Source: Linum tenue
Lineage: Eukaryota > Streptophyta > Magnoliopsida > Malpighiales > Linaceae
Assembly: GCA_946122785.1 (NCBI GenBank)
Contig: CAMGYJ010000008.1
Coordinates: forward strand, 53,454,963 to 53,518,962
DNA length: 64,000 bases
Direction of reading: 5' to 3'
This document shows positions 1-10,596 of the stretch, piece after piece. The notes below the pieces were generated by a model. That model was not told the DNA's origin, searched no databases, and was given only the letters and a program-made list of their open reading frames with translations. The number at the start of each line of letters is the position of its first letter. Position 1 is the first letter of the stretch. Position numbers and translations under genes: made by a program.

Positions 1-2079
1 AGTATAAGAAATCCTATTTGTATCTCTGCTGTGCCGGTTGATTTTGTGAACTAGTGGATTTAGGACCGTTGATTCATGTGGTATTGATAACTCTCCTATG
101 CTGTGTTATGAACTCATGTATCGTAAAAAGGGTGATCAATTGTACGAAATGGAAAGGCACTTGGTCCTTCGTGTCAAAAATTTGAAATTTTCAACATGGG
201 GTAAGCCCAACGTGTGTGGCATCGTTTATTGCACAAACTCGGGTTTTGGAAGAGATTTTAGTGATCCTTAGTGGGGTAGGCCTACAAGGTGAAGCTAAGT
301 CGTCTCTAGTACAAGTAAAAATTTCACCCGTTGAACGGTTTGCCTACTCGAGGATGTGTTTTTAAGGGCACGGATAGAGCTTCGGACCCCCTTACTTTCA
401 TTGACCGTTCACACGAAGTCAGGAATAGAAGTTAAAAGAATTACTCTGCGACCGAAAGATGTACAGAAATTGCTCTTACTCACCTAATAAGGGACGACCG
501 CACATAAAAACTTGCACTTGGAACTCCAGCAAAGTGCAAATGTGAAAAAAAGAAGAGAAACAAATAATAAGAAAAAGGGGTTCCAACAAGTGGGATGGAA
601 TGAAAGAGCACCCGATACTAAGAGTCCTTGGTCGTTAAATTGTGTGAATCACCTTATCCATGAATTGACTGTCCTAGTTTCATTTGTTCTAATGATCCTG
701 GTTTGAGTCTAGTACTTGCTTTGAGAGAGATAGGGGATGTCTTAGAAGACCAGTTGACCTCGTAAGTTGTTAAATGATCTAGGAAATCCTCTAACGACGA
801 TCAAGGTTGCATGTGGGTGGTAAGGTCTAGATATTCGCATTGGTTTGAGTCAAATTTTCTTGGGGATAAGCAAACAGTTAAGTGTGGTGGAATTTGGTGA
901 CTCGATATTTACACATGTTTTTATCCACCACTTTTATACTGTTTGAGCCTCGTCTCTCATGTTTTACGCTGATTTCACGCTAGGTTGTTCTTGTTTGTTG
1001 TATTGCAGGTCCTAGTACGTGAATGAAGGTTTGGGCACGAGTTCGGGGTCGATTGGATGAAGTTGGGATCTTTGACGGAAAGCTGAGGATTTCATGCGGC
1101 CGTGCAACATGGCCGTGCGAGGGCAAGAGTCGATTCTACGCGGCCGTGTATCTGATTTTCTGGGTTTTAACCCAATTTTGGGTCTTTGAGAGTGGAATCA
1201 AAATTTGAGAGAAAAAATAGAGTCCTAGAGAGAGAAAGTGCAAAAAACAAACCCTAGGATCAATTTTGGAGCTGGGTTTCATCAATCAAGCTTGGATTTC
1301 ATCCTTGGAGTGAAGATTATCATCCCAAAGCTTAACCTACACATTATTATGAGTATGATTCCTCTGATTTTTGTTTTCTACTCTTTCTCTATGGAGTAGA
1401 ACTTTCTCTCACATGGGTATGAAGAACCTTAGTTCCATGTGTTAGGGATCATGATTGTAATGACTTTTGGAATGATATACTGTTTTGAAGTGTGTTTATT
1501 GAGTCAATTGAATCCTGATCAACTTCTTTGGATTTCTGCTGCAACCTGAGATAGATAGAATATGATTAGGTTGTTAGAGCTTTTTTAATCGATAGGAGTG
1601 AATTGATTTTACGAGAGTCAGTCAACTCACTGCTTTGTACTGGAATTTGGTTCTAGTAGTGGAGTTCTTTGTTAATTTCCTTAGCTTTCTATTCTGGTGA
1701 AGACTAGTCATCTGCTGGTTAGTCTGTTTAAGAGGACTCGGTCAGCTTAAGAGATTCCAAGCTACTGTCGGATCTTTCGTAGTTTAATCAACAATAAATC
1801 AACCAAGATAAGTTACAACTTTACCTAACTAAGGAGCTAGAGGGACTCAATCCCGAGTGACTCTTCTCTTGCTTGAGAGAACCGTATACTTTACTGCTTT
1901 CTCTTTGCTTTAGTTTAAACTCATTTTTACTAAACTTAGTCCCGCTAGATAATAGATAATCACGGAGTAGGCAGTACATCTAGGCCCTGGGTTGACATTT
2001 ATTACTTGATTCCACTATATTGCATTTCCATTCTGGGATTACACTTGGTTGCAGTTTAGTGTTGTGTCGTAGTGTGTCA
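1..2079 (+). mobile_element. 3' part of non-autonomous Athila-type element (element 0), cut by window edge
   Basis: Bases 1-876 closely resemble the 3' untranslated region of element A (about 24028-24890), for example the shared stretch around ctctgctgtgcc. A tract reading cttggggataagcaaac followed by taagtgtggtgg (859-890) marks the polypurine tract, and an LTR of the same family follows at 895-2079. The 5' end lies outside the window. No coding potential remains; the short frames at 512-706 and 1023-1208 are chance frames in untranslated and LTR sequence. The LTR is followed directly by the 3' region of another element, so this copy appears inserted into element 1. Confidence 0.75.
895..2079 (+). 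repeat. 3' LTR of element 0
   Basis: It starts TGGTGACTCG just after the polypurine tract and ends ...AGTGTGTCA, which aligns with the LTR ends of element A (TGATGACTCG ... AGCGTGTCA). It is about 1.19 kb against 1.38 kb in A. It contains GC-rich palindromic words (gcggccgtg, ggccgtgcg) near 1098-1150 at the position of the CACACGGCCGTGTG cluster of A. The flank after the LTR is ACTCT; its partner copy is off the window. Confidence 0.72.
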
Positions 2080-2330
2080 ACTCTGAACTCTGATTTTTCT
2101 TATTTTCTTTCTTCCTTTTATAAGTATTGAACTAGTACTATTGTCTTTGTTCTATGCTACTCGTGATGTTAAATACTATTACTCTGTAATAACCTTGCAT
2201 TGTGCGAGTATTGTGCGCTTGCTTTTGTTTTGTGTTGTTTCTTTGTGAAGCAAACTCCTCTTCTATCTCAGGCTAATGTTTGACTCTCACTTGCCCAAAT
2301 GGTAGTAACTTCTTTACCCTACCCTTTCTC

Positions 2331-2363
2331 CATTGAGGATAATGTCATATTTAAGTGTGGGGG
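2331..2363 (+). other. Conserved CATTGAGG / GTGTGGGGG block of element 1
   Basis: Reads cattgaggataatgtc, then ttaagtgtgggggtg. The same block occurs at 8339-8373 (minus), 23791-23826, 29981-30024 and 50565-50593 (minus), each time about 1 kb upstream of the LTR or of the expected LTR. It resembles a polypurine tract. Confidence 0.7.
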
Positions 2364-4050
2364 TGTATTTATTGTGATGGGCGGGTGAAATTGATGTGAA
2401 TGCATGTTCATATTGGCCGATTGTGGTGGATCTCGTGGTTATTAGCATTGTATATGGACAATTTGTTTGTGATTGAGTGCCCCCTATGATGATGATTGAG
2501 ATATTCATTAGATTGTTGCAAGTGCTTAGTTCTCATGTGTGTGTGAACCATCTAATGTGTTTGGATTGATTACTCATTGACCACATTGCAATGCATCGAA
2601 ATTTGGAAGTTGGAATGAATGTATGAGCATCTAGGTAGTCATGCGAGACTTGTGCCACTTGTTTCATTCTTGTGTGATAGATCCCTCTTACCATGATGTG
2701 TAACATTCACGTTGTCACTAGTGAGGAAGATGCGGGAATAGGATTAGTCCACGACCCAAAAATTGACTTGTTTCGATTGCATTATCCCCTAGTCAACCCT
2801 TTTGAGTCGTGTGTGTAGTGATCACTCCCATGTTGTGTAGCTCGTGCTTTGTGAGCTTGATTGAGATTCGGAAGAGCGACCCTTATTTTCTTCGTGGCTA
2901 CACCATTTTTGGGACACCCTTTTTCTTCGAAGCTCTCATTATTTGAGATTCATTGAGGTTCCACTTTATGTGTCTTGAATGGTTTGCTGCTAAAGAATGA
3001 AAGTGAGTGTTGGAGATAGTGCTTAATAAGTGAGCATATGGTTAAAGTTCAAAGAATGAGCCATATGTTTAGCTCTCTAATACACCCCAAGAAAAAAAAA
3101 AGAGAAACAAAAGGAGAAACAAAAGAAAATGAAGAAAACGAAAAGAAAAGGAAGGCAATAAAAGGGGTAAATAAGAATAGAGAGTGCCACAAAATGTTGT
3201 TATTGCTCTAGGGAGGTGTTTCTTGGCAGCCAAGTGATTGAAGCACCTACATGTTGTTTACCTCTTTCACTCTTGTGCTTGAAAGATTGGATAGCAGGTG
3301 TAGCAAAGAAAGTGTGCTTCGAATGTCATTCATGATTAGTTGTGGTTTGAAGTAGTGGGAAGTGTGGTTTTTGGACGATGCTAGTGGCCATTGCTTATAG
3401 AAAAGGTTCTAATCAAAACCATAGAACCTTGTGTTGGTTTTAGGTTGAAGATGTGGAACCTCATGTTATGTTTTCCACCACCCAAAAAGCCTTTTCCCAT
3501 GTCCAATACCCTGGCCTGTCATCTAAACCCGTGTCTAAGACCTCGAGACAAGCTAGTGATGACACCCATCTTGTGATCTCTAGCATTTAGAGGTTTCATA
3601 CATGGTGAAGAGACGATAAGGCTGAGTGTTGAGTATGCACATCTTTTGCATAAAAATGGTCCTGACCCCACTGGTCGAGAAAGAGTGATTCATTCATGTT
3701 ATCTTGCTCATATCATACCCCGGTGAGGACCTAGTTTGCTCATTCATTTGTTCCTATGATGTGATCTTTATGCATGGACAACTATGGTTGGTGAGTCGTC
3801 ATTGCAGGATTGTTTTGCTTTGTGAACAGGGTGAAAATTTTGTTTGCAAGTTCTTAATGCATTCGAATGTCATTTGTGGTGGTTTTCAGGATTGCTTGTT
3901 GTTGTCGTATGTTAGTGCAAAATAGACATTTGAGATCCATCCACTTTGTTCCCTTTGATATGACCCCAAGTTATGATGTTTAGGTTTAAATAATACCTTG
4001 TTTGAGATAGGTTTGCTTGGGACAAGCAAAAGTCCAAGTGTGGGGGAGTT

Positions 4051-6131
4051 TGATTCGGGCTTGATTACACATGTTTTCACCCTATATACTTGTGGCGTTT
4101 GAGTTTTCACCCTATATACCTGTGGCGTTTGACGCGTTTACATCGCCTGAGATTTGATTTTACACTAGGTTTGTGCATGTTTTAGTATGTGTTATGTTTT
4201 AGCAGGGGGAATTGACCTTGGGAGTGGAAGTCAAATGAAAGAGGGAAAAAGCGGAACGAAATTGTCAGAAAGGCAAGGATCACTACCAAGGAGAGATTAT
4301 TACGGGCGGGAGACCGTGAAGATTGATCACTTGAATCCGTGCATGTTATTTTCAGTGGTTTGCATGTATCAACAACTATCTCATCCTATTGTACACGTTT
4401 TACCCCTCATTTCTTGATAGTTTGGCTTTGCATTTCATCATCACTCGATATATTTCACGCTAAGTTGTGCTTGTTTTGATACATTTCAGGTCCTAGCACG
4501 TGTGGAAGAGTCAGTGACGAGTTTCAGGACGATTGGAGGTCGAAGAGCGCAAAAACCGAAAAAAGTTCGTTACAATTACCCCTTGACAGTGAAGCGAAGG
4601 CGTCCAGGAAGCAGCTGCAGTTCACGGCGGAAGCAGTCAGTTCATGGTCACACAAGACCATGAACTGGAGCAACAAAACGCGAACTGGCGAGGTTCCAGA
4701 GAGTTTTTGGAGGTCACTAACGCCGAGTCAGTTCACGGTCTTGACCGTGAAATGAAGCCATGGACTGCGAACTAGCTTAATGAAACGACGCGTCTTGGCC
4801 TGAGTTCATGGTCCCATCCATTAGTTCACGACTGTCAAGTGGGCGCGACTGGGTATAAGTAGAGAGTTGAAAGGAGGAGGAATGGATCTTTTAGTAGATT
4901 TTTAGTTTTGAGAATAAAGAGAGTTTTCTAGTGAGAGATTAGGGTTTCCTCTCCCCATTCTAGAGAGATAAAGTGCCATTCAAAGGAGGAAGAGGGAGAT
5001 TGGGATCAATTCAAACTAGAGGATTGAAGATCTCTTCTTCTCAAGGGAGATTCAAGCAAGAAGGAAGGAAGATTTTCATCTCTCCATGTTTTTTCTCTCC
5101 TTTTTGTTGTTTTCCTTTGCCTAGCTATGGATTAGCCTTCCTACTTACTTGGGTAAGAACTTGATTCAAATTGTGTTGATTGTGTGTTCTATATAATATT
5201 TGAGGTACTTTCCATGAATGTTTGAGTGTGCTAGCTTTAACTCATTATTGGGTCAATTTGACCTAGGTGGAGAGAATCACCTTGTTGAAAGAGGCTTTGG
5301 GAAGCTTGATTCTTGGCCGATTTGTGTCACCCACCTAGACAATTGAGGACAAACCTTAAATTAATCATTATTAGTGAGTGTTGCTTGCATTATCTCTTTG
5401 TTGTGTCAAAATTAGCCTAGTAGGTGGAAATCCCCTTGTGGCCCATAGTGAGCTTGATCTCCTAACCACTTGGGTAACCCCTTTTGGGTTGATTAAGGGC
5501 CAAAACCTCAATTATCAGAGTAGTACCATGATTCTAGCGTGATTGGTCTATCCGCCGTGCGGTTTAAGGTTAGAGGGCTTGGTTTGCAATCCTTAGTTGA
5601 CCGGGTTAGAGGGGTTAGATCGTCTAGCCTATTGTTGTCATCCTTAGCCGAAAGGTTAAGAGAGTTAGTCCACTAACTTAATGCAACAATCCTAAATTGG
5701 TCGACTAATGGAGTTGGGGTTTCCTCGGGTGATCGCTTAAGAGAGCTAAGTTCCCTAGCTTTTTGTCGCAATCCTTAATTGATCGACTAGGAATGTTTAT
5801 CCGTAGCTAGTTGCACCCGCCTCACGGTATAAGAACACATCCTTCACACTAGAGTTTCGTTCACTGCTTCTTAATATGAGACTAGGAGAATCAATACCCA
5901 AGTGAAGTCCTCTCAAGTAGAATTCTCCTCGATTTACTTTTCTTGTTTGTTTACTTTGTAGTTTTCTTAGTTTTAAACCCAAAACCATTTTACTAGATAA
6001 CAACATAAGCGATTGAAGTAGGGGTGCATGGACCGACCCGGGTTTGACAATTAACACATACTTGCCCTATATTGTACCCGACTAGATTTTTAAAACTTGG
6101 GCTCTAGTCGGGATTAATTCGCAATGTATCA
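4051..6131 (+). repeat. LTR of element 1 (D-type family), right end approximate
   Basis: Starts TGATTCGGGCTTGATTACAC directly after the tract gtgtgggggag. Its 3' part (gacccgggtttgacaatt, cttgccctatattg, acttgggctctagtcggg at 6030-6114) aligns with the reverse complement of the element D LTRs (47936-49465 and 56023-57571). A cluster of ttcacggtc / gaccgtgaa words lies at 4620-4840. Homology to D stops near 6114. A possible terminal CA is at 6131, where similarity to the C-family LTR begins. Confidence 0.6.
4073..4132 (+). repeat. Tandem duplication, 30-bp unit x2
   Basis: Two adjacent copies of gttttcaccctatatac-y-tgtggcgtttga, differing at one base, close to the 5' end of the element 1 LTR. 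The D LTRs do not show the duplication, so it looks like a local slippage event. Confidence 0.9.
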
Positions 6132-7465
6132 ATGGTGAGTTCATTCTAGGAAGTATTGTAGGAAGGAGGTCGTATCCACAGAGACTGTGTAATCATATTT
6201 GGCTTTTACCTATTATTTAGTCAATCTTTTTAGTGACTCTGTTTAGATATAAAAGCACATGCAATGATAAATCACAATATAATAGTTTTCAAAGTAAACT
6301 CAAGTGGAAAAGGCGTTGTCCTAAAAGTGAATCCCCCTAAGATGCATTTTACAGATGAGTTGAATTTATCTTGGACGAGTGTTCTTATCTTGGACCATCA
6401 AAATTATCAATTTAGTGTTAACCCATTCACACAAGTATTAACACCCTTTCGACTTAAGAATCAAGCTAAACTGTGGCTTTCAAGACTCTTAAACCAAAGC
6501 ATTAACCAGACTTGTGAATTTATGTATCATGCTTTTAATCTAATCAAGAGAAGTTATGTGATCGCGTCGTCGGTGGTTCTGATCAATTCCTTATTTTCAC
6601 AAGAGAGCTAAATGGGAAATTACCTTGTGGTCTCATTTATATGTATCAGAAAAAATATACAATATACGCGTACTATTGATACTTGCACATGATAAGTCGA
6701 GAAGAGATCGTAAGAATGAGAACAACACGTCTATATCAAAGATACACTCAATCCATGTAAAACATATTAGAGTTCATCAAATCCGGAACAACTAGAAGAT
6801 TACCCAGACATGATGAAATTTGGAAAGATGAAGGTTGAGAACATTACCATGATGATGATGACAATGAAAAACGAAGGGGTCAAGAATACGATATATATAT
6901 TGAATTAATAGATTACACCTAGCAAACTTCCGACAGAGGAATAATCAATGGGCGAAGACGGTGGAAACCAATTAATCTACCACCACAAATGATTATCAAA
7001 ACCCCACAGAACGATGTTTACTTTGGTAATCTTAATAACGCAATATACCACAGTTTTCCAAATACGACCACGAACATGAGAACCACGACGAATGAAATAC
7101 GAGATAGGATTAACAAAATGAAAAATAGTAACAAGATTTTGAAATGGAAGTGGACAAAATCTCAGCTAACTTCAAACACAAGAAAGGTAGAACAAAGTAA
7201 AGAAGTAGGGTGTGGTGTGTTGTTTCTCCCTCTTCTAACTATTCTATTTATCACTCTTTCCCTACCATCTCTCTGTCATGAGTTTGTTGTTCGAGTCTCC
7301 AATATTGTGTCACCACTGACTTGTCTGGTAGGTCTTTTGATCGGGTGTCAAACGTGGCTAGGGGTACGGACATGTGGAAGTTCTTTTAATCTGTTGGTAA
7401 GTTCAAGATTCCAAAACTTTTCCACCCAAAAAACCATGACTTTTCTGCTTCTCTTTGTAAGATGA
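6132..7465 (-). repeat. 3' LTR of element C
   Basis: It aligns over most of its length with 18780-19850 and with 62560-63640. Shared words include gtcgtatccacagagact, gatataaaagcacatgcaatgat, gcatttta-caaagtt, and aacacaagaaaggtagaacaaagta. Similarity to the 5' LTR fades near 7240, so the U3 end is uncertain. A minus-strand TATA-like taaataga lies near 7228. The frames at 6264-6611 and 6989-7465 are LTR sequence and not genes. Confidence 0.65.
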
Positions 7466-8338
7466 ATATATAGGCAAGGTAGAATATTTTGAGAAATTAT
7501 AGGAGTTTAAAATGTAGCCTATGTGGCTTTTGAAGAATAAATCATATTTATCATAAGTGCATGGAAGGTAGTGGCCAACTCTATCACTTTTTTTATCTTT
7601 TAAGATAACAATGTGAAAGAGTGGTCAAAATTTTGATTTTTGAAAATTGCACTTGAAGAAATTGTTTCTCCTTATTCCAACTTTTGTATTTGATATATTA
7701 AGCAGAAATTCATTTGTTTAAACCGTTCAAAATGGAACCTTGAAAAAGGGTTCAAAGTATTTTGAGGTTGAAGAACAGGGATTGGTTTAAAATAGGTTGT
7801 CATCGGACAAAAAGGCTTGTCTCAATCTGGTTTGACTAAGGATATGATGTTCACCGTAGTCATTTGGGTGTAGGAGTAAACCTATTGCCTCCATCGTCCA
7901 TATCGTAGTCATTTGTGTAGGAGTAAATCAAGCATATCATCATGCATAGAGAGGGATCTATCACACAAAAAAGAGACGATCATGCTCAAGTCTCAAATGA
8001 CTTTCTATTTGCTAGATTTCTCAAGCTATGTTTCCCAAATGCTATGCAAGAACAATCAAATATGACAACTGACTTGTTCTGGATTTAGAAAATTCTTGCC
8101 ATCAAAGAAAGAGTAACACGAGACACATTCATTGTAATCCCTCATTCATCATTATAGGTTGACATGCATTGAAATATAGTATTCTTGCACTAAATTCAGT
8201 CATTCATGAGACTCAAAACCAAAACTTTTTTCCAAATTTTTTAATTTTTACGATTTTTTTTGTATGGATGATGGTGAAATTACTGAGACACTGATCACAA
8301 AAACTCTTTATCAGAACAAATTAAAACAATTGGTCATT
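7466..8338 (-). other. 3' untranslated region of element C
   Basis: Non-coding on both strands. Bases 7870-7990 (cctattgcctcca ... gggatctatcacacaaaaaagagacgatc) resemble 50130-50230 of element D and, reversed, 2660-2760 of element 1. This supports reading it as the long 3' untranslated region shared by the family. Confidence 0.55.
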
Positions 8339-8373
8339 CCCCACCACACTTTAGTTGGAGATTGTCCTCAATG
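8339..8373 (-). other. CATTGAGG / polypurine block of element C
   Basis: On the minus strand it reads cattgaggacaatctcc, then aactaaagtgtggtgggg. It matches the blocks in elements 1, A, B and D in sequence and relative position. Confidence 0.7.
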
Positions 8374-8564
8374 GGCAAAATGTTAGGGAGTAAGGATTAG
8401 AATTGTTACCATTTTCTTTGTCGCGTAATGTAGGGCATGATGTTCGATGATGATAGTTCCACTCGGCGAGTTTTTTGGTTGACGTTTGGTCACAAAGGGT
8501 TGCAAATTTTATTCTTGAAATTGAAAAACAGACAGAAATTGAAAAAAAAAATTCAAATCGAGAA

Positions 8565-8586
8565 TTTGGGTTGCCTCCCAATAAGC
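8565..8586 (-). other. Conserved post-gag hairpin block of element C
   Basis: The minus strand reads gcgcttattgggaggcaa and then cccaaa. The core folds as TTGGG-AGGCAA-CCCAA, a 5-bp stem, one pair shorter than in A, B and D because of a G-to-A change at the stem base. It lies downstream of the protease remnant and before the CATTGAGG block. Confidence 0.7.
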
Positions 8587-9039
8587 GCTTCTTTAACGTC
8601 GTGCTAGTTGTACTGTAGTTCATTATGTTAGGGGCTCGCAAGTGGATATAGGACCAGCTCGTAGTGATCTCCAGAATAATTGTGACTGAGCTCCCTTTTC
8701 TTTAGTTTTGGCTGCCATTCTTCCTTCATCTTTTCCTTGGCGACGTGACTCGTTTGGTTGGTACTTGAGGCGATTTTTTCTCAACCTGCATAATAGATGA
8801 CTCCGTGACCTTCTTGCACATGTGGTGAGATATAACATTGATATTTTCAAAATCGGGAGTATCATGCACATAGCCTTTGGATTTTTGGGTAAAATGCTCA
8901 TGAGAAAATACCATAAAACCCTTAGCATATTTATTGGATGAAGTAAGCACGGAACTATGAAAGGTACTTTTGACGTATTGTATTATTTCGGTGCATGTGT
9001 TGGTTAAGACATGTTAATGGTGAATTCTTTATCTTTCAT

Positions 9040-9420
9040 TCGCAAAACTATTTTATTTTTAGGAACATCTATCAAAGGTCTAGAGGTTAATAGAAATGGA
9101 TGACCAAGAATAAAGATAATTACTTTCTTCTTCCATATCCAAAATCACAAAATCAATAGGTAAGAGGAAAGGTCCTACCTCACCAACATATCTTCGACAA
9201 TTCCTTTAGGAATAACCACAGATTTATCTGCTAGTTGTAAGAGCATGGAAGTCGGTTGAGGTTTTTCTAAGCCTAACTTTATGAAGAGCTTATAAGATAT
9301 GACATTAATACTTGTTCCTAATTCGTCCAAAGCATTAGAGATAGAAAGGTTGCCATATTGACTTGGAATGATGAAGCTTCCAGTGTCCATTTTTTGTGCT
9401 AGCCTGTTTTAGATGATGGA
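9040..9420 (-). pseudogene. Retroviral-type aspartic protease remnant of element C
   Basis: The minus frame at 9390-9175 reads ...ALDELGTSINVISYKLFIKLGL ... LQLADKSVVIPKGIVEDMLV, the usual Athila/Gypsy protease pattern (ALADLGASINLMP..IFKKLGLG then LQLADRS...GIIEDVLVKV). The catalytic Asp region reads DELGTS, so the usual D-x-G is disturbed by an extra residue. Weaker similarity to the downstream GRPFL..G..LIDV motif continues in another frame near 9100-9050. In autonomous elements this domain cleaves the Gag-Pol polyprotein. It is broken by frameshifts and lies in register behind the gag remnant at 10591-9556. Confidence 0.75.
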
Positions 9421-9555
9421 AACGCGATCTCCAATGATTATAACCAAATCACACTCATCAATTTTCCTCTTTTCGAGAGGATCTCCTTCAGGCTACCAGT
9501 GTACATCAAAACTTTTGACACAAATCCATGAATGCCATGCTGACATGGATTTGCT

Positions 9556-10591
9556 TTAGCATATCCAAAAACTTATTCCAAAAGTGTTTTCCAATTTGTC
9601 GCGATGTAGGCGTGATGGGAACGACAACTTTGGCTGATATTGTTTAACAACTGGTTTTGGTGGTTCTTTCTTTTGGTCTTGTTCGTCAGTTTGTGTGACA
9701 AGTGGTGGTGGTGTAGTTGATTGCATGACTTTTTCACTTGTGCACTCCATGATCTTGCATGATTCCTCCAAATTTGGAATTTGGGTGTTGAGGACGAACG
9801 AGCTTCCTTGATTGCTCCAAATTTGGATTTGTTTTGGTGTCATTTGGAAAGCTTCCAGGATTCCTCCAAATTTGGATTTATTTTGGTGTTATTTGGAAAG
9901 CTTCTTTTTGAATGCTTGGCTATTTGCCCAACTTGTGTTCAAAACTATGCACATAATCTTGAAGATTACGTTGGCCTGCTTCAAGGTTTTGAAATAGATC
10001 CTCGAAGATAGAAATATATTTGTCCAGAGCTTGGAATTTGGAATCAAAGGGGGCAACGAACTTTCTAATCATATCCTCGAGGTTGGACTTCTTTTCTTTT
10101 GGTAGCAGTTGTTGATGAAAATTGCTCGATGACGCTTGATGTGCCGTTATCTGGACTGTATGTGCCGCTATATGGATTCCGACTCCTTTTGGTAACATGT
10201 TCAGTTTCGCATGTTGAGGGAATATTTTTTTCACTCGGTAGTTTTCTTGTCACAAGCACACTATTCGCACTTGTACACCTTGCCAGATAGAGTGAATTGA
10301 TCGAAATTTTTGTTCAGGTTTTCAACTTGCGCGACTAAGGCTATAACTCGGATGACTTGGTGCAGTTCAGCACTCCTAGTTGGCGTTGTTCTACATATGT
10401 TTCAGGGAGAATACCATTCATATTTGTTCATTGCCATGTCCACAATTAGCTGCTCTACTTGTTTATATGTTTTGTTGTTGATGGTGCCACCCCCTGTTGC
10501 ATCAATTGATTGTTTCCTCTCTGGATTAATCACATTGCAAAAAGTTTGCATTGGCCACCAATGGGGAATGCCATGATAAGGGCATCTCCTG
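9556..10591 (-). pseudogene. C-terminal half of Athila-type gag of element C
   Basis: Immediately left of the F insertion the minus strand continues gag: a CPYHGIP segment, then INPERKQSIDATGGG.INNKTY at about 10560-10450, the pattern of the Retrotrans_gag domain (CPHHG.P ... GL.P..R..IDAA.GG...NKT). Further down, 10234-9920 encodes a Gln/Lys-rich linker with LEDMIRKFVAPFDSKFQALD, typical of the Athila gag C-terminus, and 9843-9556 encodes the PPKPV..YQPKLSFPSRLHRDKLE segment that precedes protease. Several frameshifts and stops are present. Gag would form the particle and bind the RNA. The N-terminal half lies on the far side of element F at 18252-18520. Confidence 0.75.
9815..9905. repeat. 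Tandem repeat, about 49-bp unit x2
   Basis: The segment ctccaaatttggatttgttt ... tttggaaagcttc occurs twice, starting at 9815 and 9864. A partial third unit (ctccaaatttgga) lies just upstream near 9764. It sits in the gag linker of element C and encodes a duplicated short peptide on the minus strand. Confidence 0.85.
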
Positions 10592-10596
10592 ATGGT

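Larger units (their letters stand above)
2080..6131 (+). mobile_element. 3' part of an Athila-type element related to D (element 1)
   Basis: After element 0 the sequence resumes as the 3' untranslated half of another element: a CATTGAGGATAATG block with TTAAGTGTGGGGG (2331-2363), about 1.7 kb without coding potential, a second tract (gacaagcaaaagtccaagtgtgggggag, ending near 4048) and then an LTR from 4051. The 2660-2760 stretch resembles the matching untranslated part of element C. Frames of 60-80 codons here (3391-4417) overlap non-coding repeat sequence and look accidental. The gag/pol half is absent, lost or displaced upstream of the window. Confidence 0.65.

Noticed and set aside
6989..7465. 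158-codon + strand frame
   Set aside because: It lies antisense in the C-family LTR; the same DNA in two other LTR copies is not open.
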